Shown piece by piece: positions 36,342-46,091 of a DNA stretch of 64,000 nucleotides. The position numbers and the translations under genes are program-made. Each line of letters begins with the position of its first letter. Position 1 is the first letter of the stretch. The notes under the pieces are model-generated. The model saw only the letters and a program-made list of their open reading frames with translations, had not been told where the DNA came from and made no database searches. The DNA is from CALBGR01 sp964499935. Lineage in GTDB: Bacteria > Patescibacteriota > Saccharimonadia > Saccharimonadales > UBA4665. Where the stretch lies: the NCBI GenBank assembly GCA_964499935.1, contig CAZCMS010000001.1, forward strand, positions 434,001-498,000, written 5' to 3'.

Positions 36342-37232
36342 ATGACATTACAAACTATTCGTACTCGCATCCGTAATTTTACAATTCTAAATTGGCTTCT
36401 TGTGGTGAGTATTCTTGCGCTTATTGCTTCGGCCATACTATGGTGGCAAATTGTCTACATGAGTCCGCAAAATGTTTTTAAGGGTATGCTAAAGAATAAT
36501 TTTGCAACCAGCGGATTCACTCGCGAGACCGAAAGTAACGAAAATGGCTTGCGAGCGAAAGAAGTAGGCCAGATTCAGACTGGTGGCAACACTATTGCCC
36601 AGACAAAGACTGCATTGCATCAAAATAATGACACAGTTGTTACTGACACCATTAGCACGACAACGCAAGAATTTGTACGCTATGCAAAAATTGACACAAG
36701 TCATAAAGACGCAGATGGTAAACCGATGGATTTCGCAAAAGCTGTAAATGTGTGGTCTAAGACTGACACAGGCGCACCTGGACAGGTGTTCGGACAGATG
36801 CTACTTGGTATCGTACCAATTGGAAATGTGTCGCCAGACACACGCAGCAAACTCATAGATTTTACTAATAAACACACAGTATTTGCTGTAGATTACAAAA
36901 GCGTGAAAACCGAATCAGTACATGGCCGGAAGGCATATACATACGAAGTGCAGTTATTGCCACAGACGTATGTAGAAATGTTAAAGATATATGGCCAGGA
37001 CATTGGACTAGGTGAGCAGGTAAAGCAACTTGATCCTAAAAATTATGTTAATTCTGAGCCCACTAATCTAGAGCTCACGATTGATGCACGCTCGCGAAAT
37101 CTCATAAAGCTCAGTTATGTTGGAAGCGATCGCAATGAGAAATATAGTGGACATGGCATACATAAAAACGTCAAGCTGCCAACTAAGACTATATCTGGCC
37201 AGGAATTACAAGAACGACTCTCGACGCAGTAA
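36342..37232 (+). CDS. Membrane-anchored extracellular protein
   Basis: This 296-residue protein has a short basic N-terminus, one hydrophobic helix (WLLVVSILALIASAILWWQIV) and a large polar domain expected outside the cell. I do not recognise the family. The domain resembles, in its layout and in phrases such as VKTESVHGRKAYTYEVQL, the C-terminal part of the next gene's product (DDTVDGKSAIKYQISI), so the two may be distant paralogues. I prefer ATG 36342 over 36318 because TACAAT (36326-36331) lies between the two and ends ten bases before the later ATG. Confidence 0.6.
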   Translation: MTLQTIRTRIRNFTILNWLLVVSILALIASAILWWQIVYMSPQNVFKGMLKNNFATSGFTRETESNENGLRAKEVGQIQTGGNTIAQTKTALHQNNDTVVTDTISTTTQEFVRYAKIDTSHKDADGKPMDFAKAVNVWSKTDTGAPGQVFGQMLLGIVPIGNVSPDTRSKLIDFTNKHTVFAVDYKSVKTESVHGRKAYTYEVQLLPQTYVEMLKIYGQDIGLGEQVKQLDPKNYVNSEPTNLELTIDARSRNLIKLSYVGSDRNEKYSGHGIHKNVKLPTKTISGQELQERLSTQ

Positions 37233-37304
37233 ATAAAATATGGTGTCCACTTTGACTTACTGTATAATAGCGGGTAAGCATAAACAGTAAGAGGATAGTA
37301 CGTA

Positions 37305-38714
37305 ATGGAGCCAACATTTTCCCCAGAGAAGAAGCCAACACCAACTGATGACCCAATCGACGACAGTAGTAGCCCTAGTAGTCCCATAGAGCAGCAGCCT
37401 GCTTCAGCGGAATCTGGATCAATGATACAACCGAGCGCTGTAGTGTCGCCTCAGTCTGTGTCGCCCACTACAATAGAGCCACCAGCGCCAGCAAATAACA
37501 GCCCAGCTGACACTACCCCTCCTGGAATGGTGAGCTCATCGGGAAGGCCTTTATTTAGCGCTGATCAAACTCCGGCTATGAATGGAGCAAATAGCAAGGG
37601 GAATAGAGTTAATAAAAAAGTTTTTGCTATCGCTATCGGGGTACTGGCAGGAATCTTATTGATAGGTGGTGGCTTTGCTGCGGCATATTATGGTGTAATA
37701 GTGCCGAACAAGCCAGAGAATGTATTGAAGCAGGCACTTGTGAATACTGCAAAAGAAAAGAATATGGCGCTTGATGGTCGGTATGAAATGAGTTCTATTG
37801 ATACAAGCAAAGAAGATGCTATTCCTGCAGTGAAATTAGCTTTTGACGGCAAAACAAATGTTGAGCAAAAGCAAAGCGAACTCAAGCTCAATATCACGGT
37901 ATCGGGTGTAAGTCTACCTGTAGACGCGCGACTTATTGATGGCGTAGCGTATATTAAGGTCGGTGATTTAAGTACAATATCCCCTCTTCTTAGCGGATAC
38001 GCACCGTCAGCAGGCTTTGACGCAGCTACCGTTAAGCCTTTGATAGATGACGTTTCAGGTTTACTGTCGAATCAATGGATTGAATTCGACAGTACCTTGC
38101 TTGACCAGGCAGGAGCGAGCTGTGTGGTTGATTCATCGTTCACTCTTACTAATAAGGATATTACGTTACTCGAAGATCAATTTACAAAAAATCCGTTTGC
38201 GAAAATTGATAGCCACTCAGACGATACTGTAGACGGTAAATCAGCAATTAAGTATCAGATAAGTATAGATGATGATAAGCTTGCAGAATTTGGTAAGGAT
38301 AAAAAACTTGAACAACTCTCTTTCATCAAAACACTCAAAGAGTGTCCAGGAACAAAAGATAGCTCAGTCTCAAGTATAGCCGGGCCTGGTGATGGTGACA
38401 TTACCCCACTTACAATATGGGTAGATAAGGATACAAAGCGTATCGCAAAACTTGCTGGCCAGTCTACGAAGCAGGATGCAGAAAAGAGCAATCTCAAGGC
38501 TAGTTTCAGCGCAACTGTTAGTTACAAAAAAATATCAGTAAGCAAGCCAGAAAATGCAAAGCCCGCTATGCAGGTTTGGGGAGAGCTTCAGCAGAAACTT
38601 ACGCCATACTTTGGTTCATTATTCTCTGGTGGCTTGGAGAGTTCGGCGGATATTGATGCAAATGTCAGCGAAGATATTGTAGAGTCTTCCTATAGTGACT
38701 TCATGACACAATAA
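37305..38714 (+). CDS. Pro/Ser-rich single-pass extracellular protein
   Basis: This 469-residue protein starts with about 100 residues of low-complexity Pro/Ser/Thr/Gln sequence (likely disordered, cytoplasmic), then a helix (VFAIAIGVLAGILLIGGGFAAAYYG) and an extracellular domain of about 330 residues. The domain has two cysteines, in ASCVVDSS and LKECPGTKD, which could form a disulfide. It may be related to the product of the preceding gene. TATAAT at 37263-37268 and AAGAGGA upstream of the ATG give a conventional promoter and ribosome-binding site. Function is unknown. Confidence 0.65.
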   Translation: MEPTFSPEKKPTPTDDPIDDSSSPSSPIEQQPASAESGSMIQPSAVVSPQSVSPTTIEPPAPANNSPADTTPPGMVSSSGRPLFSADQTPAMNGANSKGNRVNKKVFAIAIGVLAGILLIGGGFAAAYYGVIVPNKPENVLKQALVNTAKEKNMALDGRYEMSSIDTSKEDAIPAVKLAFDGKTNVEQKQSELKLNITVSGVSLPVDARLIDGVAYIKVGDLSTISPLLSGYAPSAGFDAATVKPLIDDVSGLLSNQWIEFDSTLLDQAGASCVVDSSFTLTNKDITLLEDQFTKNPFAKIDSHSDDTVDGKSAIKYQISIDDDKLAEFGKDKKLEQLSFIKTLKECPGTKDSSVSSIAGPGDGDITPLTIWVDKDTKRIAKLAGQSTKQDAEKSNLKASFSATVSYKKISVSKPENAKPAMQVWGELQQKLTPYFGSLFSGGLESSADIDANVSEDIVESSYSDFMTQ

Positions 38715-38726
38715 GGTTTCAAGGGT

Positions 38727-40379
38727 ATGAAGCGCATATTCTCATCGTTCGCTAGCTTGTATAAACCAACATACATATTTTCGCTAATCAAGGCACTTGA
38801 TGATCGTAAATACAGTACGTATCATTTTGTAGGTTGGTTTTTTCAGACAAATAGCTTCGAAGCTAAAGGCAGCAAGAAGCGTTCCTTGCAACCCAGAGGA
38901 GAATACTTGTATGTATTTGTTTTGTTGTCAACACTACTAGCTGTAGCAGTTAGTTTGATACTGTCAATTTCTTCCCTGAATAATCAATTCCCTGAAGGCT
39001 ATATATTTGGTATCGCAATCCTGATAGCAGCACCTCTTATAAGTGCCTTGTGTCTTGCGTTGTATAATGCGTTCATATCATTGCTTGTGACCGCTAAGCT
39101 ACAGTTGAAAGATATAGGCAAGCGAGTATTGTGCGTATTGCTTGAGGCTCAGGTAGTGAAGCTACGCAAAAAGTATCCTTTCAAAGTTGTCGCAGTTGTG
39201 GGGAGTGTCGGCAAAACTTCAACAAAGCTTGCAATAGCACAGACGCTAGATTTAGCAGGCAAAAAAGTGCAGTACCAAAAGGGTAATTACAACGATAGGC
39301 TTACGGTGCCACTTGTGGTATTTGGGCAAGCGTTGCCTGGCTTGTTTAATTTTGCTGCGTGGAATAGGATTATTCGAAATAATAAAAAAATAATCCGCAA
39401 AGGATATAAATACGATGTTGTGGTTTTGGAATTAGGTACGGATGGTCCGGGGCAGCTCGAAAAATTTGCATACCTTATGCCGGATATCACAGTAGTAACT
39501 GCCGTTGCTCAAGAACATATGGAATTTTTCAGAACCATAGACGCAGTGGCAAAAGAGGAATTAAGCCTGGTGAATTATTCGGACCGTACACTGATTAATA
39601 CCGACGATGTTGCAGAACGATACAGGGAGGGAATCACGTATACAGGCTATGGATTACTCCACAAAAACGCAGACTATTACATTGAATCACACAGCGAGTC
39701 AATACATGGGCAAGATGTGCAGTGTTTTATCCATAGTAAAAACTTTGCGCAAGGTAAGATTGCGTTTCTTGGAACTCAAGGAAAAAAGATCGTTTTGGCT
39801 GCAGCTGCCGTTGCGCATATGCTTGAAGTACAGTCAGATACTATCGACGAGGCGATCACTGAGTTGCAGCCTTTTGCTGGACGAATGCAAGTACTCAATG
39901 GTATCAAGCAGAGCATATTGATTGACGACACCTATAACGCAACTCCTGCAGCAGTCGAAGCTGCGTTGCACGTATTAGAGAAAACAAAAGCCTCACACCG
40001 TATCGCAGTGTTGGGTAGTATGAACGAGCTGGGCGAGCATAGTGTCGAGGCCCACAAAACCATAGGTGCATCAATAGATGCATCTAAAATTAACCTAGTT
40101 GTGACAGTTGGAGCAGAGGCACAAGATTATCTTGCACCAGCAGCCGAAGAGCAAGGATGTGAGGTAAAAACATTCCTTAATCCTCATGATGCGGGTCTAT
40201 ACGTGAAAGAGCATATCAAAGAAAAGAGCCTAGTATTGTTCAAGGGATCGCAAAATGGAGTATTTACCGAAGAAGCCCTGAAGCCTCTATTGAAAGAAAA
40301 ATCAGATGCATCTAAGCTTGTTCGCCAATCTTCGTATTGGATGAAGCAGAAACGCAAGCAATTCAAACTGCCTCGTTAA
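38727..40379 (+). CDS. murF: MurF-like Mur ligase with an N-terminal membrane region
   Basis: The C-terminal ~400 residues are a Mur ligase: P-loop GSVGKTST (Gly159-Lys163), LELGTDGPGQLEKFAYLMPDITVVTAVAQEHMEFF in the central domain, and DDTYNATPAAVEAAL and VLGSMNELGEHSVEAH in the C-terminal domain, closest to MurF, which adds D-Ala-D-Ala to the UDP-MurNAc tripeptide. MurF normally has a soluble N-terminal domain binding the UDP substrate. Here residues 1-150 instead contain two hydrophobic helices (YLYVFVLLSTLLAVAVSLILSI and FGIAILIAAPLISALCLALYN), so the enzyme appears membrane-bound. The convergent neighbour is Ddl, which makes the D-Ala-D-Ala substrate. A related Mur-ligase-fold enzyme is possible. 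Confidence 0.78.
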   Translation: MKRIFSSFASLYKPTYIFSLIKALDDRKYSTYHFVGWFFQTNSFEAKGSKKRSLQPRGEYLYVFVLLSTLLAVAVSLILSISSLNNQFPEGYIFGIAILIAAPLISALCLALYNAFISLLVTAKLQLKDIGKRVLCVLLEAQVVKLRKKYPFKVVAVVGSVGKTSTKLAIAQTLDLAGKKVQYQKGNYNDRLTVPLVVFGQALPGLFNFAAWNRIIRNNKKIIRKGYKYDVVVLELGTDGPGQLEKFAYLMPDITVVTAVAQEHMEFFRTIDAVAKEELSLVNYSDRTLINTDDVAERYREGITYTGYGLLHKNADYYIESHSESIHGQDVQCFIHSKNFAQGKIAFLGTQGKKIVLAAAAVAHMLEVQSDTIDEAITELQPFAGRMQVLNGIKQSILIDDTYNATPAAVEAALHVLEKTKASHRIAVLGSMNELGEHSVEAHKTIGASIDASKINLVVTVGAEAQDYLAPAAEEQGCEVKTFLNPHDAGLYVKEHIKEKSLVLFKGSQNGVFTEEALKPLLKEKSDASKLVRQSSYWMKQKRKQFKLPR

Positions 40380-40401
40380 TCTCGGTTATTTATTGTTTGA
40401 T

Positions 40402-41304
40402 CTATTGTGCAGATAGCGTAACTAAAGTATCGACAAGATCCGGCATTGTTAGTCCGGCTTGTAGCGCTGCCTTTGGAAGCAGGCTTTGATCGGTAAGCCC
40501 AGGTATAGTGTTTGTCTCAAGCACGTACAGGGAATTATCTGGAGCCACGATGATGTCGGTGCGAGATAAATCTTTGCAGCCAGTACTTTTATGAATATCA
40601 AGCGCTAACTTTGCAGCTTGAATTTGCATTTCGGGTGACACATTCTTTGGAGGGCAAAACTCTTGAGTTTTGCCGTTATATTTATTTTCGTAATCGAATT
40701 CTTGGTCGGCAGGTGGGACAATTTCTACCATAGGTAAAGCGCGGTCTCCTAAGACGGCAACAGTTGTTTCGATACCAGTGATTAATTCTTCAATGAGCAT
40801 GCGATCGTATCTTTCGAGTGCATCGCGAATGGCATCAGTATCCATGGTATCTGGATCTCGAACAATAAAGGTGTCTATGCTTGAACCGCCATCGTAAGGC
40901 TTTAGGACAAAAGGTTGCTCCGATAACAGATGATCCCAAAAACTATCATTGTCGACAAGCGCTCCATTCGGGCATGGAAACTTATTAATCAAGAGATGTT
41001 CTTTATATGCCCATTTATCAAAACATAATCTCGAGGCTACAGAGCCTGATCCGATAAACGGAATATCTTGTTGCTCCAGAAATTCCTGAATACTACCGTC
41101 TTCACCACCTTCGCCATGGAGTGCGGGAAGCACAGCATCAATGCCAGGCAGGTTTTTTTGGAGGCTATCAAGGCCGTCAATTGGATCAAACATTGTCACT
41201 ATGTAGCCGTACGCTGTAAGGGCTTTTTTGACTGAGGCCCCAGATTTAAGAGAAACCTCTCTTTCGTCAGAGTTGCCACCTGCGAGTACTAAAATATGTT
41301 TCAT
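40402..41304 (-). CDS. ddl: D-alanine--D-alanine ligase
   Basis: Ddl joins two D-alanines with ATP for the peptidoglycan stem peptide. Seen: N-terminal LAGGNSDEREVSLKSG, LPALHGEGGEDGSIQEFLE, central KPYDGGSSIDTFIV, and ATP-grasp residues through LSRTDIIVAPDNSLYVLETNTIPGLT. At 300 residues it is full length. I chose the ATG at 41304, which starts exactly at the family's N-terminus; TATACT (41312-41317 on the plus map) ends seven bases before it, predicting a leaderless mRNA. A longer reading to 41466 would add 54 non-conserved residues. Confidence 0.93.
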   Translation of the reverse strand: MKHILVLAGGNSDEREVSLKSGASVKKALTAYGYIVTMFDPIDGLDSLQKNLPGIDAVLPALHGEGGEDGSIQEFLEQQDIPFIGSGSVASRLCFDKWAYKEHLLINKFPCPNGALVDNDSFWDHLLSEQPFVLKPYDGGSSIDTFIVRDPDTMDTDAIRDALERYDRMLIEELITGIETTVAVLGDRALPMVEIVPPADQEFDYENKYNGKTQEFCPPKNVSPEMQIQAAKLALDIHKSTGCKDLSRTDIIVAPDNSLYVLETNTIPGLTDQSLLPKAALQAGLTMPDLVDTLVTLSAQ

Positions 41305-41385
41305 CACTAACAGTATAACTAAATTATGAGGCTTATGCTTGCCATATATATCTTGACAAATGTATTGTTGTAGTACGGAGATACC

Positions 41386-42888
41386 ATGATACAGCCCAGA
41401 AGAGATATTGATCAGCATTACGAGACTATGCAGCAAATGCGGTATCTGCCACGATATGAATATCATGAAACAAATGGAATTATTGAAGTCAGTGACCCGG
41501 TATGGGGTGATTTCAGGATCGGGCAGTGGCCTGGGGATGAAATATTTGGAGAGTTATATCTCAACCCATTAGTCCAGCGTAGTGCGGGCATCGAGCAGCT
41601 TACGCTCCCAGAGCATTTCTCTACAATGCCTGGGTCTACCGATATGTCCCGATGGGAGCACGTATGGGGGAGTGTAGGGTTTGTACGCACGGTGATCAAG
41701 TACGAAAGATCCCAGGGGGCGGAAATTAGTGACAGAGAAGCACTAAGGCTGCAGCTACGGACGTTTGTTTCAGATTTAGGACACACTGCGTTTTCGCACT
41801 TAGGTGATTGGCTGTTCCAGGGATATGGTGGTGCTGAAGATCAGCACGATGACGAGCTGATGGAAATATTAGAGGTGGGTGGTGTTAACGACATATTGCG
41901 TAAACATGGATTTGAGCCTGAAGAGGTTGTATTCCCGGACGAAGAAGATTGGATAGAGTCTCCCTCGCCTGACCTTTGTGTAGATAGAGTAGACTATGGA
42001 CATAGGGAAATTCTGAGGTGGGTTGATAATGGGATACAGCCATGGACGCGCCCAGAGATGTTTCAGCTCGATGATGCTGGACGGCTCATTATGGCTTCCA
42101 AAGAAGATGCGAAACGATTCGGTGTTGCATTTTCGCTGTTGTCTACCGAGCATTGGGCGCACCCAGTGCATCGTTTGCAGCTAAAACTATTCGGAGAACT
42201 TATTCGTTCAGTGATTGTGGAAGATGAAGATCATCCAAGAGATGAATTATACGCAGTTGATAGCAGTCTGATCACGAAAACAAAGACAGCAAATAAATTA
42301 AATTATAATTTACATGCGCTCATGCTTGATATCGCGCGTTCTCAGCGAAGAATATTTGCGCATGGTCGTGAAAGAGAGATAAATAGTTTTATTCGCACGA
42401 GACGAACTGACAGTGCAGAAAGCCCTGATTTTCCGGATCCTATGCAATCCTATTCGTGGCTGACTCAGGTTACTGACGTAAAACCCCACAATATCGCAAT
42501 TGTAGAGGTAGAAAAAGAGACTGACGTGCCTGACTTTGGCAGGCTGCCCTACACACTTGACGTTTCGTTGCCTGCAATGAAGCCACGGCATGTGGATCCG
42601 CTTTATTATGATGAGACGGGCGAGATTCAAAGATTGAGCGAAGTTGACGAAGAATATTTTGCACTACTGGCTGCACAAAAAATCGTACAAGCAAAAGCAT
42701 ACGTTGCACGAGTGTATGCTGATCCGACTTTTCTAGATGCATTGAAGCATCAACTGGAAGCGGTTGAGGAGGGTTGGAAAGAGGCATTGCAAGGTGAGCG
42801 ACTGACCCCAGAAGAGCGAACCTTTAATATTCGCACGGCAGGGACGTATGCAATAGCGCTCAACAAGTATATTCACCTACGTGATTAA
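41386..42888 (+). CDS. HD-domain phosphohydrolase-like protein with altered HD pair
   Basis: This 500-residue protein resembles SAMHD1/dGTPase-type HD enzymes: QRSAGIEQLTLPEHFSTMPGSTDMSRWEHVWGS matches their H-R-F-E-H region (metal-ligand His92). FVSDLGHTAFSHLGD matches the HD motif region, and VDRVDYGHREI matches the last ligand Asp. At the HD doublet the histidine is replaced by serine (Ser129-Asp130). The C-terminal half is helical and not recognised. A CGGAG site precedes the ATG. It could be a dNTP hydrolase with modified metal binding, or an inactive nucleotide-binding relative. It is divergent from ddl. Confidence 0.7.
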   Translation: MIQPRRDIDQHYETMQQMRYLPRYEYHETNGIIEVSDPVWGDFRIGQWPGDEIFGELYLNPLVQRSAGIEQLTLPEHFSTMPGSTDMSRWEHVWGSVGFVRTVIKYERSQGAEISDREALRLQLRTFVSDLGHTAFSHLGDWLFQGYGGAEDQHDDELMEILEVGGVNDILRKHGFEPEEVVFPDEEDWIESPSPDLCVDRVDYGHREILRWVDNGIQPWTRPEMFQLDDAGRLIMASKEDAKRFGVAFSLLSTEHWAHPVHRLQLKLFGELIRSVIVEDEDHPRDELYAVDSSLITKTKTANKLNYNLHALMLDIARSQRRIFAHGREREINSFIRTRRTDSAESPDFPDPMQSYSWLTQVTDVKPHNIAIVEVEKETDVPDFGRLPYTLDVSLPAMKPRHVDPLYYDETGEIQRLSEVDEEYFALLAAQKIVQAKAYVARVYADPTFLDALKHQLEAVEEGWKEALQGERLTPEERTFNIRTAGTYAIALNKYIHLRD

Positions 42889-43028
42889 AGCACCTCTATT
42901 GAATCTAGCTCAAAAAAAGTCCGAACAACGAAATAATTTAATGTGAACATTTATGTTGTAATTAACATGCTTAACCTTGCAAATTTTAACGTGTCTGAAT
43001 ATGCTGGTTGTATTACAAGGAGAGCTTA

Positions 43029-43469
43029 ATGAGAAGACAAGAAATACCCCCTGTAAAGAGCAGGCTAAATAGAATTATTGGAACGGGACTTGCTGGGTTC
43101 GGTATGGTGGCAGGTTTATCAGGATGTGGAGACGAAGATGTATACAGGGCCATACGAGTGCCTGAAGGTGCAAAATATCTAGGTATAAGTGACAACGATA
43201 GTGGCGGACGCCATTCGGAGGGTCCTGGAAAGAGTTTTTTGATTCATGAAGATGATGCAGCTCGTGTGTATTGTGGCTACCACAAGTTGAAAGTTAGCAT
43301 TGGGCCTGATTTTGAGCGTGTGACCTCTAAGGAAGTTAGAGTGTTATCAAACGGGTTAGCGCAAATTACATGCCATGGTGCTTCAGAGGACGATTTTCCT
43401 GTTGAATATTTTTCAACCGAACGTTCTGTAGTTGATGTGCAAGATATGCCACGTGATTTTGAGCAATAG
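43029..43469 (+). CDS. Putative lipoprotein
   Basis: This 146-residue protein has a lipoprotein signal: basic MRRQEIPPVKSRLNR, hydrophobic IIGTGLAGFGMVAG and a lipobox LSGC, with the cysteine becoming the lipid-modified N-terminus. The mature part is a ~115-residue soluble domain with two more cysteines (RVYCGYHK and QITCHGAS), probably disulfide-bonded. I chose the ATG at 43029 because AAGGAG lies at 43017-43022; an upstream in-frame ATG lacks a site. The domain is not recognised. Confidence 0.7.
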   Translation: MRRQEIPPVKSRLNRIIGTGLAGFGMVAGLSGCGDEDVYRAIRVPEGAKYLGISDNDSGGRHSEGPGKSFLIHEDDAARVYCGYHKLKVSIGPDFERVTSKEVRVLSNGLAQITCHGASEDDFPVEYFSTERSVVDVQDMPRDFEQ

Positions 43470-43641
43470 ATATCTCATCTGGCAATTTATGTAATCAGCA
43501 TTGTAATGTGCTAGATTTTAGCTTTGGCAGCAAATCATGCGTGAAGAAAGCCTGCTATATTGGTAGAATAGAGACAGGCAATAGTAAATCTTGACAGGGT
43601 GAACATTAAGTAACCCATAATGAAAGCGACAGTTACATAGC

Positions 43642-46083
43642 ATGCAACGATACAATCCAATTGAAATTGAGAAAAAGTGGCAGGAGAAATGGGACCAAGA
43701 CGGTACCTATGCTGTCGACCTTTCTGATACCAGCAAGCCAAAATATTATGGCTTTAGTATGCTTCCCGGCATCACGGGTGCTGGTATCCATATTGGACAC
43801 GGACGAACATTTCAGTTTAGCGACATCAAGGTGCGTGCTAAGCGCCAGCAAGGCTACAATGCGTATCATCCGATTGGCTGGGACTCATTTGGGTTGCCTG
43901 TAGAGAATTATGCGATAAAGATCGGCAAAAAACCTCGCGAAGCGCATGACGAAGCGAAAGAGAATTTTATCAAGCAACTCAAGCGACTTGGCTATAGCTA
44001 CGATTGGTCAAAAGAAATTAGTACTGCTGATCCAGAATATTACAAATGGACGCAGTGGATTTTTAATAAGTTATACGAACACGGTTTGGCATACCAAAAA
44101 GAAAGCCCTCAGTGGTGGTGCGAGACAGACCAGACAGTGCTTGCAAACGAGCAGGTTGAAGCTGGCAAATGTTGGCGCTGCGGTAATCCGGTTACTAAAA
44201 AGAATCTAAAGCAATGGTTTTTCAAAATTACTGAATACGCCGACGAAATGCTTGAAGCGACCGATGATCTTAACTGGACTGAGATGGTTAAAACGATGCA
44301 AAAAAACTGGATTGGCCGTAGTATCGGCGCAGAAGTAGATTTTACGCTTGTGGGTCACGAGGAAAAGATCACCGTCTTTACAACGCGCCCCGATACGTTA
44401 TTTGGCGCAACCTTTATAGTGCTTGCACCAGAACACCCGCTTGTGCAGGAAATTACTTCGTCCGAACAAAAGATTGCAGTTGATGCATATATTCAAGCAG
44501 CAAGCGCCAAATCTGATATCGAGCGCCAAGAAACAAGTCGTGAAAAAACAGGTGTATTTACAGGCGCGTATGCAGTAAATCCAGCAACGAATAGGAAAGT
44601 TCCAGTCTGGATTGCAGATTACGTTTTAACAAGCTACGGAACTGGTGCAATTATGGCGGTGCCTGCTCATGATGAGCGTGACCACGCATTTGCTCAAAAG
44701 TTTGACTTACAGATTGTTCGGGTTATCAAGAATGATGCGTCAGACGACGAATGTACGCACGACGAAGGTGTCATGATGAACTCTGGCGAATATGATGGTA
44801 TACAGAGTGACGAGGCTCGAGAAAAGATTGTTGTTGATCTCGAAAATCGTGGCGTTGCAAAGGAGAAGGTGAATTACAAAATGCGTGATTGGCTCATTAG
44901 TCGGCAACGTTATTGGGGTGCACCAATTCCAGTAGTCTATTGTGAAGAAGACGGAGCAGTACCTGTACCAGAGGATCAGTTACCTGTGGTATTGCCAGAC
45001 GTTGAAGACTATAAGCCAAAAGGTGGCGCAACCTCAGTGCTTGCCACGGTTGAAGATTGGGTAAACACGACGTGTCCAAAGTGTGGTGGTCCTGCTAGGC
45101 GCGAGACAGATACTATGGACGGCTATGCATGTAGCAGCTGGTATTGGTTACGCTACACAGATCCGTTTAATAGTGAGCAGGCGTGGGATCCAAAAAAGGC
45201 CGAGTACTGGCAGCCTGTTGATTTTTACAATGGTGGCGATCACGCGGTTGCGCACTTGCTGTACGCTCGTTTCTGGACACGATTCTTCCATAAACTTGGT
45301 CTTGTACCAACGCCCGAACCTTTTGACCATATGATGTACAATGGCTACATTATGGCGCCAGATGGCCTAAAGATGAGTAAATCCAAGGGCAACGTGATTG
45401 ATCCACTTGAAATTATGGATAGTGGCTACGGGGCGGATAGCTTGCGTGTGTATGAGATGTTTATTGCGCCATACGATATGGATGCGCCGTGGGATACGCG
45501 TGGAGTACCAGGCACATACCGATTTTTGAATCGTACATGGACCCTTACGCAAGAATACCTTGCAAATGAAAAGGTTGAGCTTTCAGATGAAGCACAAAAA
45601 GATATCTTGTCAGTAGCCCATAAAACAATCAAAAAAGTGACCGAAGATATTGAGCACGACAAGTTTAATACAGCCGTATCTTCAATGATGGAGGCAGTAA
45701 ATACCTACTATAAGCTCAAGGAACAATACGGCATTGGCGCATCAGATGCTTGGAAGTTTGCGATCGAAAGTTTGTTGCAGGTATTGGCGCCATTTGCACC
45801 CCATATTACCGAAGAGTTGTGGCAGCAACTTGGGCATGAAACAACTATTCATATCGATACATGGCCGTCATGGGATGATACCTATCTTCAGGCAAGTCAG
45901 ATCACGATCATTGTACAAGTAAACGGTAAATTGCGAGCAAAACTTGAGGTGGCAGCGGACTTAGGCGAAGATGAGATCATCTCGCTTGCCAAAGCGGATG
46001 AAAAAGTTGCCGAACACCTAGCACAAAAAGAGGTACGCAAAACTATTTACGTACCTCACAAACTGGTTAATTTCGTAGTTTAA
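43642..46083 (+). CDS. leuS: Leucyl-tRNA synthetase
   Basis: This class I synthetase charges tRNA-Leu. Seen: the HIGH motif in GAGIHIGHGRTFQFSDI, the editing domain (TTRPDTLFGATFIVLAPEHP, GTGAIMAVPAHDERD), CPKCGGPARRETDTMD, the KMSKS motif in LKMSKSKGNV and the C-terminal anticodon-binding and tail region (APFAPHITEELWQQLGHE). At 813 residues it is full length. Unlike LigA and Tgt here, it keeps its cysteine pairs (KCWRCG and CPKCG), so it may still bind zinc. Promoter elements are not convincing. Confidence 0.97.
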   Translation: MQRYNPIEIEKKWQEKWDQDGTYAVDLSDTSKPKYYGFSMLPGITGAGIHIGHGRTFQFSDIKVRAKRQQGYNAYHPIGWDSFGLPVENYAIKIGKKPREAHDEAKENFIKQLKRLGYSYDWSKEISTADPEYYKWTQWIFNKLYEHGLAYQKESPQWWCETDQTVLANEQVEAGKCWRCGNPVTKKNLKQWFFKITEYADEMLEATDDLNWTEMVKTMQKNWIGRSIGAEVDFTLVGHEEKITVFTTRPDTLFGATFIVLAPEHPLVQEITSSEQKIAVDAYIQAASAKSDIERQETSREKTGVFTGAYAVNPATNRKVPVWIADYVLTSYGTGAIMAVPAHDERDHAFAQKFDLQIVRVIKNDASDDECTHDEGVMMNSGEYDGIQSDEAREKIVVDLENRGVAKEKVNYKMRDWLISRQRYWGAPIPVVYCEEDGAVPVPEDQLPVVLPDVEDYKPKGGATSVLATVEDWVNTTCPKCGGPARRETDTMDGYACSSWYWLRYTDPFNSEQAWDPKKAEYWQPVDFYNGGDHAVAHLLYARFWTRFFHKLGLVPTPEPFDHMMYNGYIMAPDGLKMSKSKGNVIDPLEIMDSGYGADSLRVYEMFIAPYDMDAPWDTRGVPGTYRFLNRTWTLTQEYLANEKVELSDEAQKDILSVAHKTIKKVTEDIEHDKFNTAVSSMMEAVNTYYKLKEQYGIGASDAWKFAIESLLQVLAPFAPHITEELWQQLGHETTIHIDTWPSWDDTYLQASQITIIVQVNGKLRAKLEVAADLGEDEIISLAKADEKVAEHLAQKEVRKTIYVPHKLVNFVV

Positions 46084-46091
46084 AGCTCTGG

